Below, one piece after another: positions 24,421 through 36,515 of a stretch of 52,382 nt of DNA. The notes beneath the pieces were generated by a model. It searched no databases. It saw only the letters and a program-made list of their open reading frames with translations, and had not been told where the DNA came from. The DNA lies in the NCBI GenBank assembly GCA_051453625.1, contig JBOZIK010000001.1, positions 61,929,139-61,981,520 of the forward strand, read 5' to 3'. Made by a program: the position numbers and the translations under genes. The first letter of the stretch is position 1. Each line of letters starts with the position of its first letter. This DNA is from Welwitschia mirabilis (Eukaryota > Gnetophyta > Gnetopsida > Welwitschiales).

Positions 24421-24913
24421 TGTTACACCTAGTAATGGCGATTCTTCTCAACATTTTGTACAGAATGACATATGAATGATCAAAAAAGGGAAAAGGCCTA
24501 TAATAGAAGTTAAAACTTTAAGAAAATAGTAGAACGTAATGCACAAAACATCTTTAGACATAAATAATCCTTCCCTATACTTACTCCCAAAATCGGTTAA
24601 GTACATGAAAAAATTAGAGTTAAGTCTCAAGTAATTATTATTAAAATATAAATCTAGTTACTACATTACAAATTATTTTTTAAATATTATGATGATTATT
24701 ATTCCTAGTAAATATAGTTAAAATTTATTGTTATGTAAAAATGTAGTGGAATAACAAAAAAAGAAAAATATAATATATCACTTAATCCACTTGTAAACTC
24801 CTACATGATCAAACTTGAAAAAATTAATGATATTATGTGAAACAATGCTACCTTAGAATTTTTTTACCATTAAAGAGCTCTATGTAATTTTTATTTAGGC
24901 CTGTAAGATAAGA

Positions 24914-24918
24914 ATGAG
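24914..24918. repeat. Target-site duplication of E3, left copy
   Basis: ATGAG, identical to 44082-44086 on the other side of the element. Confidence 0.8.
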
Positions 24919-26162
24919 TGTTGTGTTGGTCATTTATGCAATCTTTCATGTTCTTATTAAATCCTATTAATCATAAGTATATATTGCAAAACACAATACA
25001 TAATATAGATGAAAGTGACCTAAATGTCATAATCTGTTGAAGGCATAGGTGAGAAGAAAGAGAATTGATTTCAAACAAAATATTTATGTATTTTTTTAAG
25101 TAGAATAAAATGCAATGCAAGTAAATATACTATGCAAATGAGATGCAAGACTAATCTAAATGCAATATCTATACAATTACTAAATCAACCTGTCACAGAG
25201 ATCGGTCCTATATAACTTAGATCAATTAAAGAAAGTTGACATTAGACTAAAATCAATCTATGTTATCAAGTGCATTAAACAGAATATAGAAACATGCAAA
25301 ATTAATCTAAAAAATAAAATTCAATGCATCTAAACTACCAGTGTCAATCTTAACAAAGGTTGTCCTCATGATCTATATAACAAATGAAGCTATCACAAAA
25401 TCATAAGTAACATAAACCATAAGGGAGATGCACATAATAAAAGATATGAAAAGAGAAATAAGGTTTTAATTGTATTTGAATATACATCTGGTTCATAAAG
25501 CAGTAGCATCTTAATAAAGGATACAGAGTTAAACACTAAGAAAGATGTATTTCTGTAATAACAAGGGATAAATATCCTACCCTTTAATCTCATGTCATCA
25601 TAATTCTTATGCAAAATAAGATGAAATCAAAGTCAAGGTCGAAGGAGGTATTTATTACACACAAGACTTTAAAAACAACAAATACTAACAGATGCAGTAA
25701 AACCCTAATAGACGCATAAGAAGGTGCATGACACATGGTGAAAGTTTGATGAAGTTTAATAAATAATTATTTTTAGGTATCATCCTTTTAGTCATTTAGA
25801 TGTCACAGGAGATGATGTCGCATCATACAGGATCTACATCAGCTATCAATTTGGTCTAGTAAGTGTCCTTAATTAGTATAATTTCTTTGTCATTCATACT
25901 ATCATCTAGATAATAAGGTGGACAATGGGTTTTATAAATTTATTTCTTGTGTCAGATCAGCCTCTTTGATTACAATATTTCTACCTCAGATAAGAAGTAT
26001 TGTAGTTTACCTAAAATGTTATTAAATGTAATAAAGATTGCATGTTTTTATAATAATTTCCTTAGCTCTTCATTATCATTGAAACTTAGCATAAACCTAT
26101 CTAATGTCCTATGAAACTACTCAAAATATCTTATTAAATACATATAATTTAGCATTACAACA
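24919..26162 (-). repeat. 3' LTR of E3 (left end on the plus strand)
   Basis: Read on the minus strand it begins TGTTGTAATGCTAA at 26162 and ends ...CCAACACAACA at 24919, giving TG...CA termini. It is 1244 bp long. It aligns with 42830-44081 over its length and with the E1 LTR. Palindrome modules at 25778-25817 and 25889-25928 match the pair in the other LTR. Confidence 0.9.
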
Positions 26163-26790
26163 TAGTTGTATACTTAGTCTTATTACTCCTTGATAAAGTT
26201 AAATGAACAACCATGATTGCAAGCCAAATTAACTAAAGATAAATTAATTAGAAAACTATAAAACAAACTCAAAAATATCATTATGTAGGATAGAAATGTC
26301 AAAAATAGATAGCTAAACATTTCACTTGTGCAGAGTAAGTATCGTATTATCATCCTATAAGTCATCTGGATGGTGAAGGGGATAACAGGCTAAAAAAAAA
26401 TTCTTGAAAAATAGAAGCCTGTGAAAAAGTTTTCAAAAATATAAATATTAAAACATAATAAAATTAATAACCCCAATTTAAATATATGAAACATCATAAA
26501 AATAGTCATGTGTAACATAAAAGATCATCATTATAAAATGTCTGAATAATATGTAAAAGATATGCATAGCATCTCCAAAATAAAAGTAGATACAATAATG
26601 ATACTCAAAAAATAATATTTTTTTTAAAACATGAGTTTTCAAGTACAATCCATAAAGGGAAGATACATAATGAGATATAATAAAGTAAGTCACTTCCCTC
26701 ATCATGCCAAAATAAACTCTTGATATGTTACAAGCTTAGCTACAGGTGTAGAAAATGAAGTATGCTCAAGATCTATAGGAAAATAATAGT
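26163..26790 (-). other. E3 3' untranslated region
   Basis: This holds the purine-tract position next to the LTR (AATAAGACTAAGTATACAAC on the minus strand, against AATAAGACTAAGTGGAGGAC in E1, so the purine run is partly lost). It also has a palindrome module at 26348-26385, at the same relative place as the E1 module at 1045-1084. Minus-strand open frames here are AT-driven. Confidence 0.6.
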
Positions 26791-27960
26791 TAAGGACTAT
26801 TGTAATGGAACATGTGGTATTATCTTCCTGTACTCAAACTACCTCTACGATGTCAACTGTTACAAACTGCTTAATAAGTAATATGTGATTATGCATATTA
26901 GTCAACTACTTCTTGGTGTACTACACTCTCTTCTCAATAGTGGATATCCTCTATTATAACTTAGTAAATCCTTGGTCTATAATCTCTTGAAGGCCATGTG
27001 TTGTATCTACTAGAAAAATCTGTATCTGCTCAAGGGTAATGCCAATCACAAGTCTCTATACTTGAGGTTTTTCTACCTCTCCTAAGACTTGTATGCTCAT
27101 GTCTTATAGTAGTAAGTTAGTGTCTGAAGATGTGTAAGCTTCTGCTCATCCATAGGCTCAGGTATAATGAAGCATCTAAAAATAGCTAAAAGGAGATATG
27201 GATATCTTAGAGTCTATATGTAATAATCCTTAATCATCATCCTGGGTCTCCTCTAGATAAATGTCAATAAGTCCATCTATTTTCCTTATCTGAATACTAA
27301 TAGCATCTGAAGATGGATTGCCATGGCATAACTGTTATCGAAGAAAGGACTAATGTTATGAATCAATCCTTTGTGTGGAATTCAATAGGTGGGTAATAGG
27401 TGTATCACCAAAAATCCCTGTTTATCTCTTGTAACATTAGGTAGTATGTTTAATGTTATGTCATGAGCATGGTGCTCCTCTATACTACTAGTTGAATGAA
27501 TATATATGCTTCCAGTGCCACCTAAATTAGTAACTATATCAATGTGGCTTGAGAGAATGAATATCTTGTGGTCACAGATCATAGAATAATCATGTTAACT
27601 ATGTGGTCATAAGTGTTAAACCTCCACTTAATGTGCATCATGTCATAAAACTCTCTGGTCTCGGAAGCGTAGTAGACTCCATTGTGCATCCACTATCCAT
27701 CTAAGCTATAAATTAGTTAATATATTATCTACCTCTAGCTCAATCCTACTCATGAAATATCTAAAGTATCTTTCTACTTATATGAAAGTTAATTGAATAG
27801 ACATGGATTGAGCCTGTCAAGGTGGTGGACGCATGGGCTTCACATGCTCAATCATAGGTGAGACTAGTGAACCCAATTCCTACTCTAATAGCTCAACCTT
27901 AGCCTCTCTAGCTCATCATGTACATGGCCTAACCAATCAAAAATGTAAAGCACATCACAT
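26790..27960 (-). pseudogene. Env-position 3' ORF remnant of E3
   Basis: The best open piece is 27382-27582 (66 codons on the minus strand, including ICDHKIFILSSHIDIV). Reading on toward 27200, the nucleotide sequence matches E1 from about 75 to 210 (ATTCATAACATTAGTCC, CATCTTCAGAT, AAATGGACTT). The ORF thus lies after pol and before the purine tract in both elements. Its role is unknown: position is the only link to the env-like ORF of Athila elements, and no transmembrane or signal segment is clear in the debris. Frequent stops. Confidence 0.5.
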
Positions 27961-29979
27961 AAGATAAAGTGGAAATCATTAAAATGTATCTTGTATGAAT
28001 GTTAAGCAATCTTAGAAATCAGTTTTTTATGCAAAAATTATGAAAATACATCCTATCCCTCTCTTAAGAGAATTAATATGTCTTATATTGCTTAATCATA
28101 TAAAGAAGAAGTGAAAAATATGAGAAAAATGAAAAAGTATAAAATAGGTAAGCCCCATAGAAGGTCAAAATCAAAGTGCTCAAATCAAAAAACTAATGTG
28201 GTAGAAGAATAGAGCTCATCATGATAATTAATTTACCTATAATGATAGCTACATTTTAGCTTACAGTTTTTGAGAAAATTAGTTTCAAAGACATAAACCT
28301 AATTCTATCTTGTAAAATGTAGAAGTTCAAATATCTTGTAAAATACTCAATGAAAATCAGATCAGTAAGTACCAAATCAAATAGCATTAAAAATTGAATG
28401 ATGTATGTGAAAAGTGCACTTTGAAATGCTTAAAAAGGAGAAGAAAAAATGAAAAATAATGAATGAAAAAAGAAATACCTCATTTTGATAAATTTGATCA
28501 AATCTCACAATCTGGGGTGCTAAACTTATAGGTAAAAAGTCTAAGACATTGGTAGCTTTAAACATGATGATTGTTTCTCAAAAGAATGAATGAAAATAAT
28601 GCAAGAATAAAGAAAAATGTGGAAAAGAAGGTTATGTTGTAGTTTTATTGAACTATCATCCACTCGAGTCATCCAAATGATAGCCCTAGGATGACTATCA
28701 TAAAATCTTAGGTTTCATCCTTTTAGTCATTTGGACAACAGGGTGGATGACATGATTTCAAAAAGTTTCAAATAAATGAAAATGTTAACTAAACAAGTTA
28801 GGCTCAGATCTCATTGCAAAGGTATCAAAATTTATTAAAAAATACAAAGAATGGAACATGGTGAAGAATCATGATGAATAAGGATCTAGAATAAGAAAAA
28901 CTTCAAACAATTAGAAAATAAGATAAAAACAATATATTACATAGTATGAAGCATAACAAAGAAACTCAACAAATGTGCTAGAACTAAAAAATAATCATGA
29001 AAAATATGTGGAACTCTAAAAGACTCTAAAGGATATTATGAAATTTGAAAATAACATCATATAATCAAAATGATAAAATAAATTCAAGTTTTAATGATAA
29101 AACAATAGGAGTAAAAATGAAAATAACAACAAGAAAACTCATAAATGATAAGGTTCTAAAAATGATGATGAAAAAGTATAGAAATGACTTTGAAATAACA
29201 AACTAAAAAATCAAAGAAAAATAAAATGAAAATAGAAAACTAGGAATATGAAGAAGATAGTATACCTACCCTAAATACTAACTAGCAAACCCCCTCAAAA
29301 GACATAATAAAGTCACTTGAGTAAAGATACATGACAAAATGTACAGACTCCATTAAGTTCCACTTGAAAAGGCAGTGATTATGATGATACCAAAGATAAA
29401 GTGCTTTAAATAATAAATAATAAGATTAAAAACTACTCAGAAATGAACTTACATGCTCACACCTCAAAACGCACCCTAATCCTAAAAAGTAAAATATTGT
29501 ATGGGAATAATAAAAGCCTAAGAAAAAATCAATGCCTCTGATGACATCAAGAACACCACTGATCACATAGCCATAAAGTTTCATTACTATCTTTCATGAT
29601 GAGGGGAGTGCAACTACAATTAGAGAAGTAAGAACTTGTAAAGCATAACTAACCAACCCCTCATTAGATTTCCCAAGCTACCAATACTACTAAAGATTCC
29701 TTTTTAAAAAATTTACCCCAGTGTAATAGGGCATCATTGTAATAATATATTTTAGCATAGATATAATATATCATGATCATTATTCTTTCTCTTTTTTTCT
29801 TCTTTTTGAATAAATCCCATATGACTACATACTCTAAAAGAAAAAGGTTAAGAAGTGAGATAAAAAATAGAAAATAATACACCTAAATAATTAAAGATTT
29901 TACACCATCGCAAAAATACAAAAACTAAAGGATCTTCCTTTAAAATGAAGTTCATAGACATGTGAATGTATTAATATTA
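27961..29979 (-). other. E3 post-pol region, left of the hAT insertion
   Basis: Non-coding sequence. The part at about 29510-29979 aligns in reverse with E2 14241-14690. Two palindrome modules lie close together at 28654-28695 and 28713-28752. No gene is visible; the short minus-strand frames have no domain. Confidence 0.55.
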
Positions 29980-29987
29980 GATAAATC
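29980..29987. repeat. hAT target-site duplication, left copy
   Basis: GATAAATC, identical to 36508-36515. Eight base pairs is the hAT superfamily length. Confidence 0.92.
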
Positions 29988-30510
29988 CAGTGATTAAATA
30001 GTCGGAAAAAGTAAAATATCAGCAATCTCAAAAAAAGAGTCAAGTCATCAAGTCAAAGACTAGTCGGCAAAAAAGTCAGCTAAAAAATTCTGTATTAAAA
30101 AAAGAATTAAAAAATATTTTTCTTGAATTTTAACAATGTAAGACATTATTGATAATGTCTTAAATATTTTTAACAATTTACTAATGTGATTACAAGTTAT
30201 AAATGATCATTTTTTAAATGCATTATGACTTTTATTAATCAAATCTTGAAGCATAACCTTACTGACATATGAATATATGATGATATAAATGATCAAATTA
30301 GAATTTGAGCAAGTTATACATCTAAAAGATTAAAACATGTATTAAAGTAATGGAAACATTAAAACAAAAGAGTAGAACAGTGCATGATATATTATCGATA
30401 CATATGATGAGAAATGACGGTTATGAAACCATAAACTAATCACCTAAATGTTTAATACAAATTACAAAACCAACATCAAATAAAGGTTTTAACAAATATG
30501 GTCTACTAAT
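29988..30510 (-). other. hAT 3' non-coding end
   Basis: The sequence between the transposase stop and the left terminal repeat. It contains subterminal TAGTCGG motifs at 29999-30005 and 30058-30068 and is otherwise AT-rich. Confidence 0.6.
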
Positions 30511-31325
30511 GTTCTAAGGGTTTTTAGAAGAACCCTCTCCAAGATTACAGTCTCCACTATCATCATCACAAGGAGTACCAACATGAGAAGTATCAATAAG
30601 TGTATCATCATCATGAGTAGCATCATCTCCATCATCCTCTCCAATCCATGACGGGTGAATATCATCTAGGTCCGTTACATCTAAAGTTATTGATGCCAAC
30701 TCCTTCAGATTAAATCTAAGGTCATGATGGATAAAAACTAGACCATTCAACCTCTAGGTTGTAAGCTTGTTACGCTTCTTTGAGCGTATGTGCTCAAAAA
30801 TGCTCCAATTATGCTCACACCCTATAAATAAAAGGAAACAATTAATGTTAAAAAATAATAAATAAAATTTGAAAAATTTCACAACAAAAAAATGAATCAT
30901 AAATGTTGAAATTCAAACCATTACTAGATGCACTACATGATTATGAAACAATGCAAGTGGCTATTTCTTTTAAATTAATGGTCTCAAACCCATACTCAGA
31001 TCATCAATCCTTTAAGCAGTTGAAGGATCATGTCATTTAGATAATAGTTTTAGTTAAAAAACAAGTTATTCATTTCTGAATACAATAAAAAACTTATTTC
31101 ACCTGGCTTCAGATGATGTTTCAATGACTCTGTCCTAGGCTTACAAAACAACAAATCTATCTTTTTTGTATACATGACCAACTCCTTTGTTACTTGGTCT
31201 CTCTTATTATATTTGATACCATTTTATCTAGCACACTCTCAAGTCCCAATCTCAATCATATTTCCTCTTCTGTATGATAAAATTCCCTTTCAAATACAAA
31301 TTTAGGTTTCAATATATGTATGACA

Positions 31326-31708
31326 ACACGTAAATCATTGTGTATTTGATTGTTCCATCTATTTTCAATATCAAAAATATAATCAAATTAGAAGTCAGAT
31401 AACTAACAATGATTATAAGTAATAAAAATGTAAAGCTTCAATTATATGACTTGTGTGATTCTTACCTCTCATATATTCTTGTAGAAATGTTTGTACATCT
31501 ATCAATAAGACCACCCTTTGTAATATAGGAATGAATGCCCTCCTTTACCCTTGACATAGCTTCATACACATATGCCAGAAAAGGTCTTTACAATTCTATC
31601 TTTTGAAGAACAAGTACTAATGGTTGGATGGCCTACAAATTGTAAAGATGTAGATAAGTGAACATGACATTTGAATTTGCAAATCAAAAAATTAAAGATG
31701 ATGTATTT
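31326..31708 (-). repeat. Duplicated transposase-exon segment, copy 1
   Basis: About 383 bp aligns with 32012-32392. It encodes the same minus-strand exon (P-LVLVL...YVYEAMSRVKEGI) but with a stop and several changed residues. The exon that follows it in the transposase (WNNQIHNDLRVVIH, about 31310-31360) is found next to this copy. Confidence 0.88.
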
Positions 31709-32011
31709 NNNNNNNNNNNNNNNNNNNNNNNNNNNNNNNNNNNNNNNNNNNNNNNNNNNNNNNNNNNNNNNNNNNNNNNNNNNNNNNNNNNNNNNNNNNN
31801 NNNNNNNNNNNNNNNNNNNNNNNNNNNNNNNNNNNNNNNNNNNNNNNNNNNNNNNNNNNNNNNNNNNNNNNNNNNNNNNNNNNNNNNNNNNNNNNNNNNN
31901 NNNNNNNNNNNNNNNNNNNNNNNNNNNNNNNNNNNNNNNNNNNNNNNNNNNNNNNNNNNNNNNNNNNNNNNNNNNNNNNNNNNNNNNNNNNNNNNNNNNN
32001 NNNNNNNNNNN
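31709..32011. other. Assembly gap, 303 N
   Basis: Unsequenced bases between two diverged copies of the same transposase exon. Open frames across it are artefacts. Confidence 0.99.
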
Positions 32012-32392
32012 GCATGCAAATCATTGTGCATTTGATTGTCCCATCTATTTCCAATATCAAAAATATAATCAAATTACAAGTCATATAACTAACAATGACT
32101 ATAAGTAATGAAAATATAAAACTTCAAGTATCTAACTTATATGCTTCTTACTTCTCATATATTCTTCTAGAAACGTTTGCAAATCTGTCAATAAGATCGT
32201 TCTCTGTAAGATAGGAACGAATGCCCTCCTTTGCCCTTAACATAGCTTTATATACATATGCCAGAGAAGGTCTTTCCCTGTCTACCTTTCGAAGAACAAG
32301 CACTAATGATTGGGTGACCTACAAATTTTAGATGTAGATAAGTGAATATGACATTTGAATTTGCAAATCAAAAAACTAATGGTGATGTATTT
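32012..32392 (-). repeat. Duplicated transposase-exon segment, copy 2
   Basis: This copy keeps an open exon (SLVLVLRKVDRERPSLAYVY, then KAMLRAKEGIRSYL) flanked by plausible splice sites. It is contiguous with the upstream exon at 32425-32744. Differences from copy 1 are about one base in seven or eight, including coding changes. Confidence 0.88.
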
Positions 32393-34138
32393 CAGTATTT
32401 GTGAATATAAAAACAATGATTCTTACTTGTAAGACATTTCTCATCTCAAACCAAAATTTGCCTAGACGATCGGCACGATCACAAACAATGTCTGTCATAC
32501 GAGTAGCCTTAGAAGTACAACGAAGTGAAGCAAATCTCTTATCATTACTCCATAATGGATTACAAAACATCTCCATTAATGCTTGCTTCACTTCTTGCAC
32601 GCTATCTAACAATATAAAATTTGTTGCAAACCTTGTGTGATCAGGCCTAAGAAGTTCCTTGACGTTAGAGTGCTGACGAAAAAGATGATGAACATGAGAG
32701 TGGGTGTATACAAATTTTGATACAAATTTTGCCCTTTGCACCACCTAAACAATAATAAATAACAATTTATCAATCCTTAAGTCATATTTTATATTTTCAT
32801 CTAAATTACATGAGAAAAATATCCAATGTGTGATTTTGTGCTAACACTGCATCTAAATATTAAAAATATTTAGTTAATTACCTTCTTACCAAGGCAATTT
32901 TCTAAGGTCTTCACGAAGAAGATCAATGCAGTGTGCTGCATTAGGAGTCCAATATAAATGTGGATAATGATGCATCAGTAATCTACCTGCTGCCTTATAG
33001 GCAGATCCATTATCTGTAACAACCTACACAATACAAAATAAATAAGGCTAAGTACAAGGCTACAACTTTGTTTCCAAAAGGAGAGAACAAGTTTAATTAA
33101 ATTAAATAAGAATATTTACCTGGACGACCTTGCTAGGTCCTACTTCTTCAATTACCTTTTTGAACTCATCAAACAAGAACTCAGCATTTCTTATGTTCTT
33201 TGAGGCATCGATAGATTTCAAAAACATTGTTCCAGAAGTTGATGCTACCAAAAAATTGATGATATTTCTATCCCGCCTAATACTCCAACCGTCTGCAAGA
33301 ATGCTACATCCATTTTTGTTTCAAACCTCCTTATGCTAGACCATCATATCTTTAATATCATGTTTGACATCATCTAACATGGATGTTCGTACCTCCATGT
33401 AGGTTAGAGCTTTAAAATTACCTGGACCACACTCACCAATAGCATCACAAACCATCTGAAACATGGAACTTGCAAATGCATGTAATGGCAAGCCCTGTGA
33501 ATACCAAAACTCTATAAGTATCTTGTATGCTCTCCTGACTACATCCTCCTTAATAGGCATGCTCGTCTCAATTGTCTGCTGAGTACCAAGACCATGATGT
33601 GAAGGTATCAGATCAACAAGCCTACCTCGAATGGGTCAATAATAAGACTCTATTCCCTGAGAAGATGAGTCAAGTGTGGGACTAGAAAGTGAAGGAGAAA
33701 TACCACATTCATGTCGACCCTCAACAACACTATCCACATCAGGAGGAGAAGAATAAGCATGTACCCTTGAATTTGTAGTCATTTGCTCCAACCATCAACC
33801 GTTCTCTTTCTAACTCTAGACATAAAGGATCTATGCTCAGTTGTAGAACCAGACCCAGCTCTCTCCATTTGCCTTTGTGCTAGAAGATCTATAAGTTTTG
33901 CCTTGTTTTTCTTTTTCTCCTCTCTATGGTTTAAATATGTACTCATTTCCTCCATCATAGAAATGCTGGGTAAGCTAGGGCAAGGTACAATGTCATGATT
34001 AGGTAGCTGAGCAATGTGATATTTCATTCTATTTACACCTCCATGATATGTGGCCTGACAATAATTGCATTTTAATACATCTGAATTTCTAGGATCTAGT
34101 TGTGTATAATGTTGTCATGCTGGATCCCTCCTCGACAT

Positions 34139-36507
34139 GTTTAATCACTACAACAAAGATGAATTGCATATTCTGAATTAGAATATGTCATACACTCATA
34201 CATCAAAATCAAGAAAAAATCAAGAATTCAAGATTAGATTGAATTGAAAGTGGAAGACAAATGTAATTTAAATATCTAAGGATAAGAAGGAAGACAAATG
34301 CAAAAATCATTCTCACTTGTTTTGGTAGTTTGGCACTTTGGCCCATAAAAACAGTCATTGGGAAACTAAATATTCAATTTATTTACTAATGCTTGCCTCA
34401 AAGTTTATATCCTTCAAAAGTTCAAATACAAATACAATTCAAAATAGTAAATATAAAGGTGTAACAAGAAAGCTCATAAGAAAATGAAAAGCTCCAAACT
34501 TCTATGTAGTATGTACACAAAAGTTATAGCACCTAAAACATCACATCCTGCAAATGCAAGCAGAATTTATTCACATTACAATACTTTAGCATACTATAGT
34601 GGTTAAAAAATTAAAAGTACCCAAAAACTTGCAATAATCTTAAAGAAGGTGACCATTAGCAACCATTTAGAAGCAAGCATTCAGTTTCATTTAACAGTCT
34701 TTGTGTATGAGTGTATGACTTACTATGAAAATGTTTTATGTATTCAGATTTCAGACTACCTTATTACATTATGCATACATGAATGCATTGTTAGAAAAAG
34801 GCTAATAAGCATCAAGGCATCAACAATAAACATTTATGCCATTAAGATACATCCTAACATGCCTGTGAAATTAATCCCCTAAAATTTTAGTATAATAAAA
34901 TCTATAAATCATGTGCCTTATGCCATTAAGATATACTCCAATAGGCATGTGAAATTTTACTTGTTTTGAAGTTACTCAATTGTTGCTTTTGTAACCCTCT
35001 CGTGTAAATGTTACCTAAATAATCCTTCGTTTTATAGTTGGTTACATTAATCTTACACAAGTGGCTTCATTTCGATCAAACCACTCAAATATATTATATA
35101 GTTATCTATCACTGTGATAAATAATTGGGCTTATAGATACTTCTCAATTGCTTGTCTATGATCCCTCTCAATATTTTTCTCTTTCTTTTATTTACGAGGA
35201 CCATTTCCTTTGGTTATGTGCATATACTGTTGGAAGATATGGAGTTTGTTTATTACATATGTACACTTTGTTTCAGTATTTGAGGGAGTTCATAGTATGT
35301 TCTATACACCTTGGTTAATCATGTATTATTTTCAAAATAAATGAAAATACAAAGCTCTTAGAATAGATTTTGAGATATTAATGAGTGATTGAATTACATT
35401 CTGACTGAAGTAGAAAGTGCAAATTTAAGAAAATTTTCATTTTGTCTTTCTTGGTTTGGTTACTTGGTCATTCAAGGAAAATAATGTATGCTACTTATCA
35501 CTGGGACACATTCTCTTAGGAGAAGCGATAGTCCATAGACGTAATGGCATAATGGGATTCATTGGGAATTCAATAAGGACCTTTTTATAATATCTAAACT
35601 TTACATCTATTTCTAACCATAAAATCAGTCTAGTATGATACTCTATTTGATAGCCAAGAATTTAGTTTGTCAGGATAGACTGCAACCCAATAAATCAAGG
35701 GAATACTTCCTCTTGACTGGCATACATGATTCTCTGAAGTCAACCTAGTAAAACTCTATAGACCAATCATTGTGTTTTAATCCACAAAACCAACCCACAA
35801 CCTTTCACAAGTCAGCTTATAACCAGCTATAAAAACAGCCTTTTGTCTCCTCTCAATCATTTAGAATCAACCAAAACCAAAACACATGCAAATGTGGCTG
35901 TGGAAGGATCATAAAAATGGAACTACGATAGGATCATAAAAATGAAACTGCGTAAACAATACACTATGCTCCTCTCTCATTAATATATACTATTGAAAAT
36001 CAAAAATCATGCTTGATGCACATACCACAACAGATTAATCAAGGAATAGAAAACTAAAAAGGCATAACCTTTGCTCCATTTAATTTGTTGAAGCTGCAGC
36101 TCATGCCCTTAAGCACATGAATTTCATCGAAGCTCTTTGGTCTTTGCTCTGTTCTCTGCACTGCACCACACGTTTACACCCAGCTCTCCACACCACACTC
36201 AGCTCTTGGCACTAAGTTCAGCTCTTTGCGTCATGATCTCCACCTTTCTGTCATTCATTCACGCTAAACAGGTGCTTTCAGTGATAGATTTCGCAAGAAT
36301 TATTAGATTTAATGAAGTTTTTCCCAACTGTTTTCTGTGATTTTTCCCCTATTTTTAAAGAATAATCTATGATTAATCGTGTCAAAGAGAGTCAGTGACT
36401 AATTGCCGAGAGTCTATGCGTGATCAAACGGCAACTATAAAATAGTCGTAGGTGAAATTCAGAGGCGATTAGGCATTGGTTACTAATCGCTACTTAATTA
36501 AACACTA
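34139..36507 (-). other. hAT 5' non-coding region
   Basis: About 2.4 kb upstream of the transposase ATG, presumably promoter and leader. It contains a partial tandem repeat (34834-34872 and 34918-34955), a 25-bp tandem repeat around GGATCATAAAAATG (about 35905-35952) and a GC-richer patch at 36130-36250 rich in AGCTCT. Subterminal motifs lie at 36397-36490. The 67-codon plus-strand frame at 36137-36340 shows no domain. Confidence 0.5.
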
Positions 36508-36515
36508 GATAAATC
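36508..36515. repeat. hAT target-site duplication, right copy
   Basis: GATAAATC, identical to 29980-29987. The single-copy counterpart in E2 is GATTCATC at 14241-14248 (the reverse complement of the site with one transition). Confidence 0.92.

Larger units (their letters stand above)
30511..34138 (-). pseudogene. hAT transposase pseudogene (BED finger, DUF659, hAT dimerisation)
   Basis: ATG at 34138-34136. The BED zinc finger follows at once (KCNYCQ near 34060, then an MKYHIAQ histidine segment), then a low-complexity charged linker. DUF659 comes next: FWYSQGLPLHAF and CDAIGECGPG in 33336-33560, a CSILADGWS segment near 33300, and FLKSIDAS near 33200. TDNGSAYKAAG and WTPNAAHCIDLL lie near 32890-33020. 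RFATNFILLDS and KFWFEMRNVLQ are in 32425-32744, ending at a GT donor. The dimerisation domain has CEHNWSIFEHIRSKKRNK (about 30800) and NGLVFIHHDLR with an acidic tail to 30511. Apparent introns separate the blocks. In-frame stops at 34115-34117, 33636-33638, 33336-33338, 33321-33323 and 30754-30756 are all explained by TGG-to-TGA or CAG-to-TAG; one frameshift lies near 33786. One exon is duplicated around the gap. Confidence 0.9.
29988..36507 (-). mobile_element. hAT-superfamily DNA transposon, 6.52 kb, nested in E3
   Basis: The element is bounded by perfect 8-bp duplications. The terminal inverted repeats are short and imperfect: CAGTGATTAA at the left and TAGTGTTTAA on the opposite strand at the right. 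Just inside both ends are dispersed TAGTCG/CGATTAG motifs (29999-30005, 30058-30068, 36397-36410 and about 36464-36490), like the subterminal repeats hAT transposases bind. The interior holds a minus-strand BED-finger/DUF659/hAT-dimerisation transposase pseudogene. The flanks rejoin to give continuous E3 sequence matching E2 14225-14290, which proves insertion into E3. A 303-N gap interrupts it. Confidence 0.93.

Noticed and set aside
30514-30750. A free-standing acidic host protein
   Set aside because: It is the C-terminal exon of the hAT transposase, continuous with the dimerisation motif upstream after one CAG-to-TAG stop.
31658-32108. Four open frames across 31658-32108
   Set aside because: They run through 303 Ns; the real content is duplicated hAT exon sequence on the minus strand.
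32401-32640. 79-codon plus-strand frame
   Set aside because: It is the shadow of the hAT transposase exon on the minus strand.
33783-33998. 71-codon plus-strand frame
   Set aside because: It is antisense to the BED-finger exon of the hAT transposase.
36137-36340. 67-codon frame in a GC-richer patch, considered as a captured host-gene fragment
   Set aside because: Low-complexity composition, no domain, and it lies in the hAT 5' non-coding region; nothing supports capture.
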